From assembly GCA_051881415.1 (NCBI GenBank), contig JBJEPV010000162.1, forward strand, positions 1 through 7,002: 7,002 nucleotides of DNA. Direction: 5' to 3'. The DNA is from Fimenecus sp051881415 (GTDB lineage Bacteria; Bacillota; Clostridia; Oscillospirales; Acutalibacteraceae). The notes under the pieces were generated by a model, which was not told where the DNA came from, searched no databases, and saw only the letters and a program-made list of their open reading frames with translations. Positions 6,573-7,002 of this stretch are shown here, one piece after another; within the stretch, counting starts at the first letter, position 1, and each line of letters starts with the position of its first letter. Position numbers and translations under genes: made by a program.

Positions 6573-6938
6573 TCAAACGATTGTATATCCTTTATCGGCA
6601 AGCGCTTGCATGGCGTTCTCGAAATCCTCTGCTTTTGTGAAAATATAATCGGTGTTGTAGGTGGAAACTGCAAAAATACCGATTTTGTGTTTCGCCAATA
6701 TCGCAGAAATTTCAGAGAGTATCCCTACAAGCGAAAAATCCAAAACGCCTTGTATTCTGCACGCTTTCCAACCGTCCTCGCGTGCAACGGTGTTGGCGGG
6801 TACATTTTCCGTGAAGCAAACCAATGCATTTTCTTCGTCGGTTTTGCCGATAAAACAAAAGGGGCTGTCTAAATGTACTTTTGAAAAATCACGCACTTTG
6901 CAGACGGAAAACCCTCCGTCAATTTTTTGTATTACCAT
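6573..6938 (-). CDS. ACT domain-containing protein (COG3603 / ACT_7, CASTOR-like)
   Basis: From the ATG at 6938 the product is 121 residues, the usual size for this small cytosolic family. N-terminal GGFSVCKV (8-15) resembles the family's 'G.FAVC+L' opening. The second half has the diagnostic ACT segment: DGWKACRIQGVLDFSLVGIL (55-74), then IGIFAVSTYNTDYIF (86-100). The same pattern appears in COG3603 proteins and, more distantly, in the arginine sensor CASTOR1. A regulatory amino-acid-binding role is the family expectation; the ligand is unknown. The ATG at 6938 is preferred because GAGGG (6944-6948) sits five bases upstream and the protein then begins like its relatives. An ATG at 6950 and a TTG at 6959 are also in frame but have weaker Shine-Dalgarno sites. 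It is the upstream partner of trmO. The frame stays open to the window edge, so a longer protein cannot be fully excluded. Confidence 0.85.
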   Translation of the reverse strand: MVIQKIDGGFSVCKVRDFSKVHLDSPFCFIGKTDEENALVCFTENVPANTVAREDGWKACRIQGVLDFSLVGILSEISAILAKHKIGIFAVSTYNTDYIFTKAEDFENAMQALADKGYTIV

Positions 6939-7002
6939 ATTTTCCCTCATTCTTTGCAAATACAGCGTGCCGTGCGTTGCCGTTCCGCATTCTGCCGCTT
7001 TT
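6939..7002 (-). other. Right-edge segment upstream of the ACT gene; possible 3' end of another gene
   Basis: Sixty-four bases with no convincing minus-strand promoter. One frame ends in TGA (6947-6949) directly at the ACT gene's Shine-Dalgarno, which would be a normal operon junction; its last residues would read ...QRTARCICKE. The frame of the ACT gene itself is also open to the edge and reads AAECGTATHGTLYLQ before the predicted start, which looks at least as protein-like. Nothing here is identifiable. Confidence 0.25.
6944..6948 (-). promoter_or_regulatory. Ribosome binding site that decides the start of the ACT-domain gene
   Basis: GAGGG on the minus strand lies five bases before the ATG at 6938. 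The alternative upstream starts at 6950 and 6959 have nothing comparable, so this site favours the 121-residue product. Confidence 0.6.

Overview
The window looks like chromosomal DNA from an anaerobic, fermentative Firmicute, most likely a gut-type Clostridia lineage such as Oscillospirales. This is inferred from three things: a full-length single-chain pyruvate:ferredoxin oxidoreductase, strong AAGGAG/AGGAGG ribosome binding sites, and intergenic palindromic repeats of a style I associate with such genomes. No 16S or other phylogenetic marker is present, so the assignment is tentative.

Layout. Positions 1-1660 (minus strand) hold the N-terminal 553 codons of a large cytoplasmic glycoside hydrolase of the GH95-like six-hairpin type; its C-terminal end lies beyond the left edge. 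A 262-bp divergent intergenic region (1661-1922) carries a predicted promoter on each strand and a GC-rich leader hairpin in front of the next gene. Positions 1923-5489 (plus strand) encode pyruvate:ferredoxin oxidoreductase (PFOR, 1188 residues), complete with all cofactor motifs, and it ends at a strong intrinsic terminator (5541-5580). The 381-bp convergent region 5490-5870 is rich in repeats: three short palindromic units of a GTAGGG...CCG type, then a 72-bp imperfect inverted repeat beginning TGTCAT and ending ATGACA. Positions 5871-6938 (minus strand) hold two closely spaced genes: an ACT-domain protein of the COG3603 type, then the tRNA methyltransferase TrmO. The last 64 bases probably belong to an upstream gene or leader of this pair.

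How the genes work together. PFOR is the central catabolic enzyme here: it converts pyruvate to acetyl-CoA and supplies reduced ferredoxin for hydrogenase, Rnf or biosynthesis. The hydrolase would release sugars that feed glycolysis upstream of it, but it is divergently transcribed and any functional coupling is speculation. The trmO/ACT pair is a housekeeping or amino-acid-sensing unit unrelated to PFOR. I saw no CRISPR array, phage, toxin-antitoxin, defence or transposase gene. The coding content is ordinary; the most unusual material is the palindromic repeats and their overlap with leaders and terminators.
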